From contig JAQVCB010000018.1 in the NCBI GenBank assembly GCA_028689995.1, positions 1 to 35,658 on the forward strand: 35,658 nucleotides of DNA, read 5' to 3'. Positions 25,705 through 34,283 of this stretch are shown here, one piece after another. The position numbers were made by a program, and so were the translations under genes. The stretch comes from Candidatus Gastranaerophilales bacterium. Lineage in GTDB: Bacteria > Cyanobacteriota > Vampirovibrionia > Gastranaerophilales > UBA9579. Position 1 is the first letter of the stretch; the number at the start of each line of letters is the position of its first letter. The notes under the pieces were generated by a model that saw nothing but the letters and a program-made list of their open reading frames with translations, was not told the DNA's origin and made no database searches.

Positions 25705-26331
25705 TTGATTAAAGCTATAATTTTTGATATGGATGGGGTCTTGATAGATGCTAAAGAGTGGCATTATGAAGCACTAAATAAGGCTCTTGAATTATTTGGA
25801 TATACTATTAATCAGCACGATCATTTATCGATGTTTGATGGGCTTCCTACGAGACAAAAGCTTGAGATTTTGTCTGTTGAACGTGAACTACCCAGAGGCT
25901 TGCATAAATTTATTAATGAAATGAAGCAAATTTATACATTAGAATATATTTTTACTAAATGTAAGCCTGTTTCTTACCACGAATATGCTTTATCAAAGCT
26001 TAAATTCAATGGATACCTTATGGCAGTTGCTTCAAATTCTGTCAGGCAAACTGTTGATATGATGATGGATAAAAGTAATCTGAAAAAATATTTGGAATTT
26101 ACCCTGAGTAATCAGGATGTATCAAAAAGCAAGCCTGATCCTGAAATATATAACACCGCTGTTAATAGATTCGGTTTATCGCCTAAAGAATGTTTGATTG
26201 TTGAAGATAATGAGAATGGCATTGCTGCTGCAAAAGCCAGCGGGGCACATTTAATGGTGATAAAGTCTGTAAGTGATGTAAATTATGAAAACATAATGAG
26301 TCATATTAAAAATATTGAGGAAAATTCATGA
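25705..26331 (+). CDS. HAD hydrolase, beta-phosphoglucomutase-like
   Basis: About 208 aa from TTG 25705 (LIKAIIFDMDGVLID, the usual beginning of this family). An ATG at 25669 would leave a leader of only about five bases. Motif I is DMDGV, motif II ASNS, motif III KSKPDPEIY and motif IV VEDNENGIAAAKASGA; a helical cap lies between motifs I and II. It acts as a sugar-phosphate phosphatase or mutase in the cytoplasm. Its end overlaps the next gene (ATGA), pointing to supply of a sugar-1-phosphate for the nucleotidyltransferases that follow. Confidence 0.85.
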   Translation: MIKAIIFDMDGVLIDAKEWHYEALNKALELFGYTINQHDHLSMFDGLPTRQKLEILSVERELPRGLHKFINEMKQIYTLEYIFTKCKPVSYHEYALSKLKFNGYLMAVASNSVRQTVDMMMDKSNLKKYLEFTLSNQDVSKSKPDPEIYNTAVNRFGLSPKECLIVEDNENGIAAAKASGAHLMVIKSVSDVNYENIMSHIKNIEENS

Positions 26332-27065
26332 AAGTACTCGTATTATTAGCCGGAAATTCAAAAAACTTTGAGAATCAGGGGTATATTTTTCCTAAATTTC
26401 TTATTGAAGTTGACGGAAAGCCTCTTCTCCAAAAAGTTATCGAAAATATAACAACTTTATCTGATTCAGAGTTTATATTTGTTATCAGAAAAGAAGAGAG
26501 TGAACGTTATCATTATGAAAACATTATCAAATTATTAGTTCCAAATGCAAAGGTAATTACCGTTGAAAATATTACACGAGGTGCAGCTTGTACAGCCCTT
26601 TTTGCCATTGATTTAATTAATAAGGATGAGCCTTTAATTATTACTAATGGTGATCAATATATTCATGAAGATCTGGACAAAGCAATTAAAAATTTTAAAG
26701 ATAGAGATCTGGATGGAGGAATTATTACATTTGATTCTGTTCATCCACGCTGGTCGTATGTTCGTCTGGATGATGAGAACTTTGTAATAGAAACAGCAGA
26801 GAAAAGACCTATAAGTAAATATGCAACCGCAGGTTTTTTCTATTTCAAAAATGGCAAGGACTATGTTGAAGCCGCCAAAAATATGATAAGAAAAGATGCG
26901 CAGGTCGACGGATTATATTATGTATGTCCTACCTATAATGAAATGATTTTGAATCACGCAAAAATAGGAGTATATCAGATTGATCGTGATAATTACTATT
27001 CATTTTCCACAGCGCAGGGAGTTGAGTCATTTGCAGAAGATTCAAAAAAATTGAGAACTGTATAA
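26328..27065 (+). CDS. Nucleotidyltransferase-like protein with altered glycine loop
   Basis: 245 aa, NTP_transferase (PF00483-like) fold: FPKFLIEVDGKPLLQKV, GAACTALFAI and LIITNGDQYI (metal Asp). The N-terminal loop, normally G-x-G-x-R-F/L, reads LLAGNSKNFENQG: the Arg that contacts the nucleotide phosphates is missing. Much of the rest is similar to the next gene (both have GAACT, HP-W-SY and ATAGFFYF/ATVGLYYF), so they are tandem paralogues. It could be inactive and structural, or use a different substrate. It begins inside the end of the HAD gene by a four-base overlap. Confidence 0.78.
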   Translation: MKVLVLLAGNSKNFENQGYIFPKFLIEVDGKPLLQKVIENITTLSDSEFIFVIRKEESERYHYENIIKLLVPNAKVITVENITRGAACTALFAIDLINKDEPLIITNGDQYIHEDLDKAIKNFKDRDLDGGIITFDSVHPRWSYVRLDDENFVIETAEKRPISKYATAGFFYFKNGKDYVEAAKNMIRKDAQVDGLYYVCPTYNEMILNHAKIGVYQIDRDNYYSFSTAQGVESFAEDSKKLRTV

Positions 27066-27117
27066 AAATTCGTTTGGTTGAGAATCAAGAGTGAATAATT
27101 ATTAGAAAGGATTTATT

Positions 27118-27858
27118 TTGAATATTGTAATTCCAATGGCTGGGTTAGGAAATAGATTCAAAGAAGCAGGATATACAAGTCCCAAACCATTTATTGAAAT
27201 AATGGGCAAGCCTATGATTATTCATGTAATTGAAAATCTAAAACTTGATAATGCTAAATATATTCTTATTGCAAGAAAAGAACATTTAGAGTCAGAAATT
27301 GATACAGTTAAAAATATAGAACAAAACTATAATGTTGAATTCATTACTATAGACCGACTAACAGAAGGTGCAGCCTGCACAGTTCTTTTTTCACATAAAC
27401 TGATAAATAACGATGAACCTTTAATGATAGCTAATAGTGATCAGATTGTTGATATTTCAGTTCAGGATTTTGTAAATGATGCTGTTAACAGAAATTTGGA
27501 CGGATCAATTCTTACATTTGAAGATAATCATCCTAAATGGAGTTATGCAAAAATAGACAGCAACGGTTTTGTTACTGAAACCAAAGAAAAAGTACCAATA
27601 AGCAATCATGCAACAGTTGGTCTTTATTACTTTAAAAAAGGCTCTATTTTTGTCGATGCGGCAATTGATATGATTATAAATAATGATAGAGTTAATAATG
27701 AGTTTTATACCTGCCCTGTTTACAATTATGCTGTTAAAGCAGGAGCAAAAATAGGGATATATGATATTCCTGCATCCTCAATGCATGGAACAGGAACGCC
27801 TGAAGATTTAAAAAACTACTTGAATACATTTAAAGACAAAGTATTGAGTAATGGTTAA
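27118..27858 (+). CDS. Sugar-phosphate nucleotidyltransferase
   Basis: 246 aa. PMAGLGNRF followed by SPKPFIEIMGKPMI is the intact nucleotide-binding loop with Arg and the Lys of the PK motif; MIANSDQIV holds the metal-binding Asp. Such enzymes join a sugar-1-phosphate to NTP to form an activated NDP-sugar. The start is TTG with AAAGGA six bases upstream. The following gene overlaps it by eight bases. It probably makes the donor used by the island's glycosyltransferases; sugar and base are not deducible. Confidence 0.85.
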   Translation: MNIVIPMAGLGNRFKEAGYTSPKPFIEIMGKPMIIHVIENLKLDNAKYILIARKEHLESEIDTVKNIEQNYNVEFITIDRLTEGAACTVLFSHKLINNDEPLMIANSDQIVDISVQDFVNDAVNRNLDGSILTFEDNHPKWSYAKIDSNGFVTETKEKVPISNHATVGLYYFKKGSIFVDAAIDMIINNDRVNNEFYTCPVYNYAVKAGAKIGIYDIPASSMHGTGTPEDLKNYLNTFKDKVLSNG

Positions 27859-29587
27859 TGAAATAAAAAAATTAATCGATGCAAGTAAATATAAAGAATG
27901 TTTTGATAAGGCTTTAGGATGCTCAGAATTTGTTAATGAAATTTATAATCCTGTTATGGAAATTGAGCAATCAGATGCAGCTTATATTTATCTCACAGCT
28001 TTAGCAAATAAATTTTATTCTTCTAAATCTCAAAAAAGTACTAAAGATAAAAATTTCTGGTATGAATTAGGCTATAAACAAGTAGGATTAATGCAGTTAG
28101 GTTTTACCTACTGGCTTATTGATATGCTGAAAAGAGATAAAGCAGAAAAAGTTTTCTTTCTGGCTCGAGATGGATATATATTAAAGAAAATTTATGATCT
28201 TGTAGCAAGCTCAGATAAATCGTTGCCACCGTCTCAATATTTGTATGCTTCAAGAAGGTCGATGCATATACCGTCTTTAGCTGATAATGACGATGAAGAT
28301 GTTTTGAAATATATGCATTGCAGGTTATATGGTTTAAAAGTTTCTCAATTTTTAGAAAAAATTGATTTTGATCCCGATAAATATGCGACTTTGATTAAAC
28401 AAGCAGGATTTAAAGGCAAAGATGACAGAATAGTAACCAAAGAAGACTTTGATAATTTGTCAAAATTTTACAATTTAATATATGATGACCTGAAAAATCT
28501 TGCCAGGACAGAAAAAGAAAATCTGATTAAATACCTGAAAAATGCAGGTATATTTGACTCAAATAATTTTGCATTGGTTGATATCGGGTGGGGTGCTTCT
28601 TTACAAAATTCATTAAGTAAAGTCATAAGGTCATTTTCAAATGAAGCTAATATAAACGGGTATTATCTTGGAACATTCAAGACTGCGCAGGATGTAGCTG
28701 CAAAAGATTTAGGTGTTTCAGGTTATTTATTTGATTTTGATAAACCTGAGCAAATTAAAAATACAGTTATGCAGTGTGTTGAACTTTTTGAGTTCTTTCA
28801 TATCGCTCCGCATGGCAGTGTAGTCAAGTTCAGGGAAAGTATGGAACCAGTTTTCGATCTTGATTGCAATCTTGAAAAAATAAAGAAAGGAATGAAAGTT
28901 CAACAGGGGGTACTTGATTTTATTAAGGATTTTCAGCAAATTCAAAAGGAATTCGGAGAAATAAAAATCTCAAAAGAATTAGCTATTAAGCCGATTAGCA
29001 GGATTTTAACAAATCCAACTTATCAAGAAGCCGTTTTATTGGGCAATTTAATACATGTTGACGGGCATATAAACACTCAAAGATATATTGCCAGACCTCC
29101 AAATCGTATAAAATCTTTTTTAAAGACATCCAGTTATGAGGAAGAATATGTAAAATGCTACTGGAAGCTGGGTTACATAAAAAGATGGTTTCATAATAAA
29201 GATACCGGCAGTAGTCAGGACCTTATAAAACTGAATATGATTTATTACCTCAAGAGAAATTCGATTAGAAAAAAGGTAATGGAGTTTATTAAGGCTAATA
29301 AGAATAAAAAAATATGTTTTTATGGAGCAGGACAGTTTGCTCAGGAATTTTTAAAAATCTATGATTTAACAGGCTTGAATATAATTGGATTTATTGACAA
29401 TAATCCTGATAAACGAGGGCAGATGATCGAGAATTATAAAATCTATTCAACAAATGACCTTCAGAAACTTATGCCTGATGCTCTTGTTCTGATGATATTA
29501 GATAAAGAGAAAATACTTCCTTTTATTAATAATTTATTAAAGGAAAATGAGTATAAATTTAATTTTGTAGCTGATTTAATCTCATAA
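27851..29587 (+). CDS. COG5610 C-terminal-half protein with Rossmann module
   Basis: 578 aa. Residues 70-300 contain YELGYKQVGLMQLGFTYWLI, KVFFLARDGYILKKIYD, YLYASRRSMHIPSL and ALVDIGWGASLQNSL, which I recognise from the part of COG5610 proteins that follows the HAD domain. The HAD domain itself is absent and occurs in the gene at 24392. Residues 486-578 are the shared module (KKICFYGAGQFAQEFL, IGFIDNN). Biochemical function is unknown; the ARDG and DIGWG motifs look catalytic or ligand-binding. It overlaps the nucleotidyltransferase gene by eight bases without its own SD, so it is translationally coupled. Confidence 0.75.
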   Translation: MVNEIKKLIDASKYKECFDKALGCSEFVNEIYNPVMEIEQSDAAYIYLTALANKFYSSKSQKSTKDKNFWYELGYKQVGLMQLGFTYWLIDMLKRDKAEKVFFLARDGYILKKIYDLVASSDKSLPPSQYLYASRRSMHIPSLADNDDEDVLKYMHCRLYGLKVSQFLEKIDFDPDKYATLIKQAGFKGKDDRIVTKEDFDNLSKFYNLIYDDLKNLARTEKENLIKYLKNAGIFDSNNFALVDIGWGASLQNSLSKVIRSFSNEANINGYYLGTFKTAQDVAAKDLGVSGYLFDFDKPEQIKNTVMQCVELFEFFHIAPHGSVVKFRESMEPVFDLDCNLEKIKKGMKVQQGVLDFIKDFQQIQKEFGEIKISKELAIKPISRILTNPTYQEAVLLGNLIHVDGHINTQRYIARPPNRIKSFLKTSSYEEEYVKCYWKLGYIKRWFHNKDTGSSQDLIKLNMIYYLKRNSIRKKVMEFIKANKNKKICFYGAGQFAQEFLKIYDLTGLNIIGFIDNNPDKRGQMIENYKIYSTNDLQKLMPDALVLMILDKEKILPFINNLLKENEYKFNFVADLIS

Positions 29588-29668
29588 AAGTAACCAAATA
29601 TTATATACTCGACAATAATATGACAAAAATTTAATCAGTTTTCAGACAGCTTATTAATACAAGACTGA

Positions 29669-29807
29669 TGCATAACTATAAAAATATTGTTTTTTTTATA
29701 TCTAGCCTACAGCCGTTACAACCGGGCAAAGCCCGCTCTGCACGGCTTTCGCTTTTACAAGGGTCGACCGCAAATTTTAACTTTTTAACAAAAATTATAG
29801 TTATGCA
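29669..29807. repeat. MITE-like element with 13-bp terminal inverted repeats
   Basis: TGCATAACTATAA (29669-29681) is exactly complementary to 29795-29807. The 113-bp interior has a GC-rich core (29706-29765) with GGGCAAAGCCC as a small palindrome. There is no coding capacity. Related pieces occur at 11401-11415 and perhaps 7487-7570. Confidence 0.65.
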
Positions 29808-29853
29808 GCGGTCTCAATACAGGAGTTACGCAAAATAATTAAAAATATTTTAA

Positions 29854-30039
29854 AAAGAGAAACCTGAAAATAAAGCCAACATTCTAAAAAAGTTACTTTG
29901 GAACTGCACCCTCATAGACAAAAAGCTAAGCTATGAGTACAAAAAGCCCTTTGACATTTTAGCCAAAGGACTCTCTTATAAAGAATGGCTCCCCAACTTA
30001 GAAACATTTAGAACTTATTTATTGACAAGTTTCTTATAA
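29854..30039 (+). pseudogene. Serine recombinase C-terminal remnant
   Basis: An open stretch of 61 codons after an in-frame stop reads KANILKKLLWNCTLIDKKLS, then YEYKKPFDILAKGLSYKEWL. The KKPFDILAKG end is what I know from large serine recombinases of the resolvase/invertase type. Catalytic and DNA-binding parts are missing, and no start or RBS is present. It marks an old integration or excision near the left edge of the mobile region. Confidence 0.65.
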
Positions 30040-30139
30040 AACCGACTACTGTTTTAAATATTTTATTCGACTGAGGAATGAAAGTTCTTTATATTTGCAT
30101 ATTTCTAAATATTGTATATTTAATAAACAGGTATATCTT

Positions 30140-31180
30140 ATGAAGCCTATCAATGATAAGAGTAAAAATATTAGTAATGATCTAAATAATTCGTTTTTTA
30201 AAGAAATAAATCCTGAAGATACTTGGAAAATTAAAGATAAAATAACAGGAAAGATTTTAGATGTTGATAAAACTATCCCTATAAAAGTAAAAGTTTTTGA
30301 AAAAATAATATTTGAGGGTAAATTTCATAATGATGTATCAATTGAACTGATTAAATCTTTCTGGAAAGCAGCTATAGAAAAATTTGATATACCTATTGAT
30401 ATTGAATGGAAATGGCGAGATTTTGAAGAATTAAATGAACATAAAGACTATCTAAATTTTTACATGATGAAACTAAATACTAAATTAGGGACAAATATAA
30501 CTCAAGAACAGGTAAAAGAATTTTTAGCTTATAAGAATCAATATATTATTGATATAACAACAAAATTATCTGCTCAATACATTAATAGGAATATACAAGA
30601 GAAAATCAATGATTCTATTCAAGAAATGCTTGATGAGATAACAATTGCAGTTCCTTTATATATACGTAAAATTGAAGAATTAGCTAAACTCAAATTTTTA
30701 GAAGCTAACATTGATGATTTAAAAAAAGAGTATCAACCAAATGCAAGTTTAGTAGATGAAAGAATTACAAAACCACTGGCTAAAAAGATCAAAATAAGGA
30801 TAGGAGCAAGTAAAGGTGGTAAGTCCAGTTCTAAAATGATTATGTCTGACGAAGAAAAATCAAAAGCAAAATGGCTTTGGGATAACAACTTTAAAAAAAT
30901 TAAAAGATTAAAAAAAAGCTTTAAAGATACATCATTGAAAGAAGATACTTGGTTAAAAAATCAAACAAAAGAAGATAAAGAAATATATGAATTAATTTAT
31001 GATCTGATACTAAAAACACCTGCTTGGAAATTAACTTGCATTTTTATTATCAGAACAATTTATTTAGAAAATCATATGCCATCTTATTCAAGTATGAATG
31101 ATCCAAAGAAACCGATCCTATCATTAGAAGAATTTCCTATTAGTATTGATACCCTTCATAAAGCTGTAACAAAGAAATAA
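30140..31180 (+). CDS. Hypothetical protein of the mobile region (346 aa)
   Basis: ATG at 30140 with AGG about nine bases upstream is preferred to TTG at 30095. The product is basic and helical and has no motif I recognise. Residues from about 215 on are very Lys-rich (KKIKIRIGASKGGKSSSK, KAKWLWDNNFKKIKRLKKSF), which suggests nucleic-acid binding; GASKGGKSS resembles a glycine-rich loop but lacks the spacing of a P-loop. There is no membrane segment. A strong hairpin at 31207-31238 follows. It could be a replication or packaging accessory of the element, but this is only from context. Confidence 0.5.
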   Translation: MKPINDKSKNISNDLNNSFFKEINPEDTWKIKDKITGKILDVDKTIPIKVKVFEKIIFEGKFHNDVSIELIKSFWKAAIEKFDIPIDIEWKWRDFEELNEHKDYLNFYMMKLNTKLGTNITQEQVKEFLAYKNQYIIDITTKLSAQYINRNIQEKINDSIQEMLDEITIAVPLYIRKIEELAKLKFLEANIDDLKKEYQPNASLVDERITKPLAKKIKIRIGASKGGKSSSKMIMSDEEKSKAKWLWDNNFKKIKRLKKSFKDTSLKEDTWLKNQTKEDKEIYELIYDLILKTPAWKLTCIFIIRTIYLENHMPSYSSMNDPKKPILSLEEFPISIDTLHKAVTKK

Positions 31181-31206
31181 TCACAAAATAATAATAAACA
31201 AAGAGT

Positions 31207-31238
31207 ATGGAATTTAACTTTTTGAAGTTAGATTCCAT
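31207..31238 (+). other. Strong hairpin between mobile-region genes
   Basis: The arms 31207-31220 and 31225-31238 pair over 14 positions with one G-U and a TTTG loop. No T-run follows on either strand. It may be an attenuator or mRNA stabiliser; the gene at 31340 starts 100 bases later. TATAAT at 31300-31305 may provide a separate promoter. Confidence 0.6.
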
Positions 31239-31339
31239 GTATTTGTAGAATATGACTTTTATAAGTTTAATTCCGTGGAAGTAGGCTGTGTGCTTGGATT
31301 ATAATTGGACTAGATAGCTAAATAAACTGGTAGGTTAAT

Positions 31340-31564
31340 ATGGTAGCTAGTCAAAACTTAATTCAGCAGACTATAAAACATTTTGAAATACATTACCAAT
31401 TACAACTCGGTGAGAATGATGCTCAAGAGATAATTGATAATGTGGCTGATCTAATGAAACTGTTAGTTGAACTAAGAGAGAACAGAAATATAGAAAGACA
31501 AGAGGCAAGTAAAGACAATGACAAATTTAGCAGAACAAATAAAAAGAAAGGAAAATGGCAGTAA
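31340..31564 (+). CDS. Small hypothetical protein (74 aa)
   Basis: ATG with AGG five bases upstream. The protein is helical (residues 5-55) with a Lys-rich tail and has no Cys. It resembles small plasmid or phage proteins in size and style, but no family is recognised. The stop overlaps the RNase H gene, so both belong to one transcript along with the helicase gene. Confidence 0.5.
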   Translation: MVASQNLIQQTIKHFEIHYQLQLGENDAQEIIDNVADLMKLLVELRENRNIERQEASKDNDKFSRTNKKKGKWQ

Positions 31565-32034
31565 TGATAAAAGTATACACTGATGCAGTCTGTCATAGAA
31601 ATGGAGAGCCTGATAGCGTTGGGGCTTGGTCATTTGTCATCCATGATGATAAAGAAGATATTGAATGTTCTGGCATAGAAGAAGGAACTACCATTCAAAG
31701 GGTTGAACTAATAGCTGTTATCCAAGCTTTAAAGTTCATTAATGAAGATATTAAGCTTAAAAATATTCCAATTATAGTTTATTCAGATAGTAAGTACGCT
31801 ATTAACTACCTGAAGTATAAAACTTACAAGACTTGGAACGAAAAAAAATGGAAGAAAATAGCAAATATGGACTTGTGGATTCAAGCTATCGAACTTAGTG
31901 AAAGCCTCAAAGTTGATTTTATAAAAACGAATAAACACTGTATAGATGAATGGAAAAACAGAGCGAACTGTCTCGCAAAATCTGCTATAGAAAAATATTT
32001 TAAAAAACAGGAAGAAACTAATGAAACAAGTTGA
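31555..32034 (+). CDS. RNase H-like protein
   Basis: 159 aa. The RNase HI core is visible: VYTDA (first Asp), VELIAVIQALKF (Glu), VYSDSKYAINYL (second Asp) and NRANCLAKSA, where the usual ERADxLA has Asn in place of the fourth acidic residue. DGS is changed to DAV. The length is that of bacterial RNase HI. It removes RNA from RNA-DNA hybrids; in a mobile element it could process primers. Start may be ATG 31555 or ATG 31564; the latter gives the usual MIKVYTD beginning and overlaps the previous stop (TAATG). It is followed 15 bases later by the helicase gene. Confidence 0.82.
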   Translation: MAVMIKVYTDAVCHRNGEPDSVGAWSFVIHDDKEDIECSGIEEGTTIQRVELIAVIQALKFINEDIKLKNIPIIVYSDSKYAINYLKYKTYKTWNEKKWKKIANMDLWIQAIELSESLKVDFIKTNKHCIDEWKNRANCLAKSAIEKYFKKQEETNETS

Positions 32035-32048
32035 TACAGGAGGAAAAA

Positions 32049-33437
32049 ATGACAAAGAAAAAATCCTATAATAAAGAGGAAAGGATAACCTCTCCTAATA
32101 AAACTTATAACTTGACAGATAATGGCAATGCTGAAAGATTGATCGCCCAATACGGAGATAATATAAGATATTCTCCTGAAGCGAAAAAATGGTTAATATG
32201 GGATGGTCGAAAATGGGAATTCGATTATTTAGGCAAAATTGAATCTCTAGCCAAAAATGTCATCAAAAATATCCATGATGAGTCAAAAAAACTCTTTACG
32301 TCAGGCAAATCAAAAGAAGGACAAGAACTTCAAAAGCATGCTCTAAGATCTGAAAACATGTCAAGCATTAATTCTATGTTAAGCCTTGCTAAATCTGAAG
32401 TAACAATAAAACATGAAGAACTTGATTCAAACATAATGCTTTTAAATTGTCTGAATGGAACTTTAAACCTTGAAACAGGTGAGCTTGAAGAGCATAAAAG
32501 GGAAGATTATATTACCAAAATAATTTCAGTTGAACATGATCATATTGCAGAAAGTCCTCTTTTTAATAAGTTTTTAGATGATATCACTAGTGGCAATAAA
32601 GATATAAAAGAATTTTTACAAACAGCTATTGGCTACAGTCTTACTGGAAGTTGTGATGAACAGTGTATATTTATATTTTATGGATTAGGTGCAAACGGAA
32701 AAACTACATTTTTGGAAGTAATTAGAAAGTTAATGGGAGATTATGCAAAACAGACCGATATAACAACCATTCTTTCAAATAAAAATGCCAGTATTAGAAA
32801 TGATATTGCCAGACTTAAAGGTGCAAGATTTGTAACTGTGACAGAGGCAGAATGCGAATCAAGGATTTCAGAGTCTGTAATTAAGCAAATGACAGGCAAA
32901 GATAAAGTTGTTGCAAGATTCTTATATCAGGAACATTTTGAATTTGCTCCAACTCATAAGATATTTATGGCAACAAATCATAAACCCAAGATAACAGGAA
33001 CAGATGAGGGAATTTGGAGAAGAATAAGGTTTGTGGAATTTAATGTTTCAATTAAACCAGAGAAAAGAGACCTCCAAATGCAAGAAAAATTAGAATCTGA
33101 ACTGTCTGGCATTTTAAATTGGGCATTAACAGGGTTGAAAACTTGGAAGGAAAAAGGATTAAGTCTTCCACCAGATATAGAAAAGGCTACAAATCAATAC
33201 AGAGATGAACAATGCTCTGTTGCTCAATTTATCGATGAATGCTGCCTAATTGAAGAAACTAAAGAAGTAACATGTTCAGATTTGTACTCAAGTTATAAGA
33301 TCTGGTGTATAAGATCAAACGAAAAATGTTTACCGAAAAGAACTTTTGGTAGTCAGTTAAAGCAGTTGGGTATTGAAAGTCACCCTGTAGGTAGTTACAG
33401 GGTTTACAAAGGGATAAAGCTAATACAAGGTTTTTAA
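32049..33437 (+). CDS. D5/P4-family SF3 helicase (phage/plasmid replication)
   Basis: 462 aa from the ATG at 32049, which has a perfect AGGAGG five bases upstream. The N-terminal WLIWDGRKWEFD and NGTLNLETGELEEHKREDYITK are D5_N hallmarks. The SF3 core has Walker A GLGANGKTT (212-220), a Walker-B-like VTVTEAE, and the motif C/arginine region KIFMATNHKPKITGTDEGIWRRI. A winged-helix C-terminal part follows (SDLYSSYKIWC, KRTFGSQLKQLGI). The N-terminal primase domain of full-length P4 proteins is absent, so it acts as helicase/loader and needs a separate primase. It is likely the replication initiator of this element, with its origin just downstream. Confidence 0.9.
   Translation: MTKKKSYNKEERITSPNKTYNLTDNGNAERLIAQYGDNIRYSPEAKKWLIWDGRKWEFDYLGKIESLAKNVIKNIHDESKKLFTSGKSKEGQELQKHALRSENMSSINSMLSLAKSEVTIKHEELDSNIMLLNCLNGTLNLETGELEEHKREDYITKIISVEHDHIAESPLFNKFLDDITSGNKDIKEFLQTAIGYSLTGSCDEQCIFIFYGLGANGKTTFLEVIRKLMGDYAKQTDITTILSNKNASIRNDIARLKGARFVTVTEAECESRISESVIKQMTGKDKVVARFLYQEHFEFAPTHKIFMATNHKPKITGTDEGIWRRIRFVEFNVSIKPEKRDLQMQEKLESELSGILNWALTGLKTWKEKGLSLPPDIEKATNQYRDEQCSVAQFIDECCLIEETKEVTCSDLYSSYKIWCIRSNEKCLPKRTFGSQLKQLGIESHPVGSYRVYKGIKLIQGF
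33382..33403. repeat. ACCCTGTA inverted repeat within helicase gene end
   Basis: ACCCTGTA (33382-33389), six bases, TACAGGGT (33396-33403): a perfect 8-bp-arm inverted repeat. The same 8-mer recurs at 33440-33447, 33757-33764 and, with one change, reversed at 33853-33860. Confidence 0.6.
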
Positions 33438-33450
33438 AAACCCTGTATTA
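33421..33450. repeat. 30-bp near-perfect palindrome over the helicase stop codon
   Basis: The two 15-base halves (33421-33435, 33436-33450) are complementary except for one position. There is no loop and no T-run, so it is more a protein-binding site than a terminator. It contains one ACCCTGTA copy. Confidence 0.7.
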
Positions 33451-33980
33451 TGACTATTCCAAGTATGTTTTCATCATACAGGTAGCTTGTCTTGACGTTT
33501 TACTGTCAATTCTCCCTATCTCCTTTTAGTTGATCGGCACATTCATAAGAAGAAAGTTTGATGTTTCCCTCTTGTGTCCATTATGTAAGTATATGTATAG
33601 GATAAAATGTATTAAATTCACTGTTATTTGCTTATTTTACACTTTTTACAGAAAAAGTCATAAAGTATCATAAGAATATAAAATACAATATGAAAGTTAC
33701 AACTTTTACTGTAAGTTCTGTAAATATCAACCAAAAGGCTTCACTATCATAATATAACCCTGTATAACAAGAGTGCTATGAAAGGTTTTGGTTTTCAAGA
33801 GGATTAATACCGAATTGATTTTTTAACTTTTGGATGTATCCATCCTATCCCTTACAGGGCTTAAAAAACCTTTAAACTGACACGTTTATAAACTAATAAG
33901 TTATACAGTTAATATAGGCAAGTCAGGTACATATATACAATACTATCCCCCCTATCGGTTTTATGTTGGGCATATAGGGG

Positions 33981-33989
33981 TTATCCACA
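33981..33989 (+). promoter_or_regulatory. DnaA box
   Basis: TTATCCACA, an exact match to the DnaA box consensus. It directly follows the right arm of an inverted repeat. Only one exact copy was seen. Confidence 0.5.
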
Positions 33990-34283
33990 CCCTAGTGGTG
34001 TCAATAACGAGAGTTTTAACAGAAGAATATTTAAATGTTTGCATGAAACACAAAGGCAAGCATTGAACTAATATAAGTGTCTTTGATACAACAAGTCTGA
34101 AACTCACTCCTTATCTGTATCTTACATAGTTAATCAGTCTCTATTGTTTACAGTAAATATGATTCTTGCAATATCAATATTCAGTTAAGCGTAATATACA
34201 GATAAAGCTGATATGACAATGATTTTAGAATCTAAAGATGCCTAAACAGCAAGGATATTTATTTTAATTCAGGTCTTATATCG

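Larger units (their letters stand above)
29588..30139. other. Intergenic boundary between island and mobile region
   Basis: Over 500 bases without an intact gene. It contains the inverted-repeat element at 29669-29807 and a recombinase fragment at 29854-30039. Between 30040 and 30139 nothing is recognised other than AT-rich DNA and the likely promoter and AGG ribosome binding site of the next gene. Confidence 0.6.

Noticed and set aside
30810-30835. Possible P-loop (GASKGGKSS) in the 346-aa protein
   Set aside because: The spacing does not match GxxxxGK[ST] in a Walker fold context and no Walker B or strand pattern follows.
31783-32150. Two overlapping minus-strand frames with Phe-rich products
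   Set aside because: Antisense of Lys/Glu-rich RNase H and helicase codons.
33757-33860. CRISPR array possibility from recurring short repeats
   Set aside because: Repeats are only 8 bases, in both orientations and irregularly spaced, with no spacer structure.
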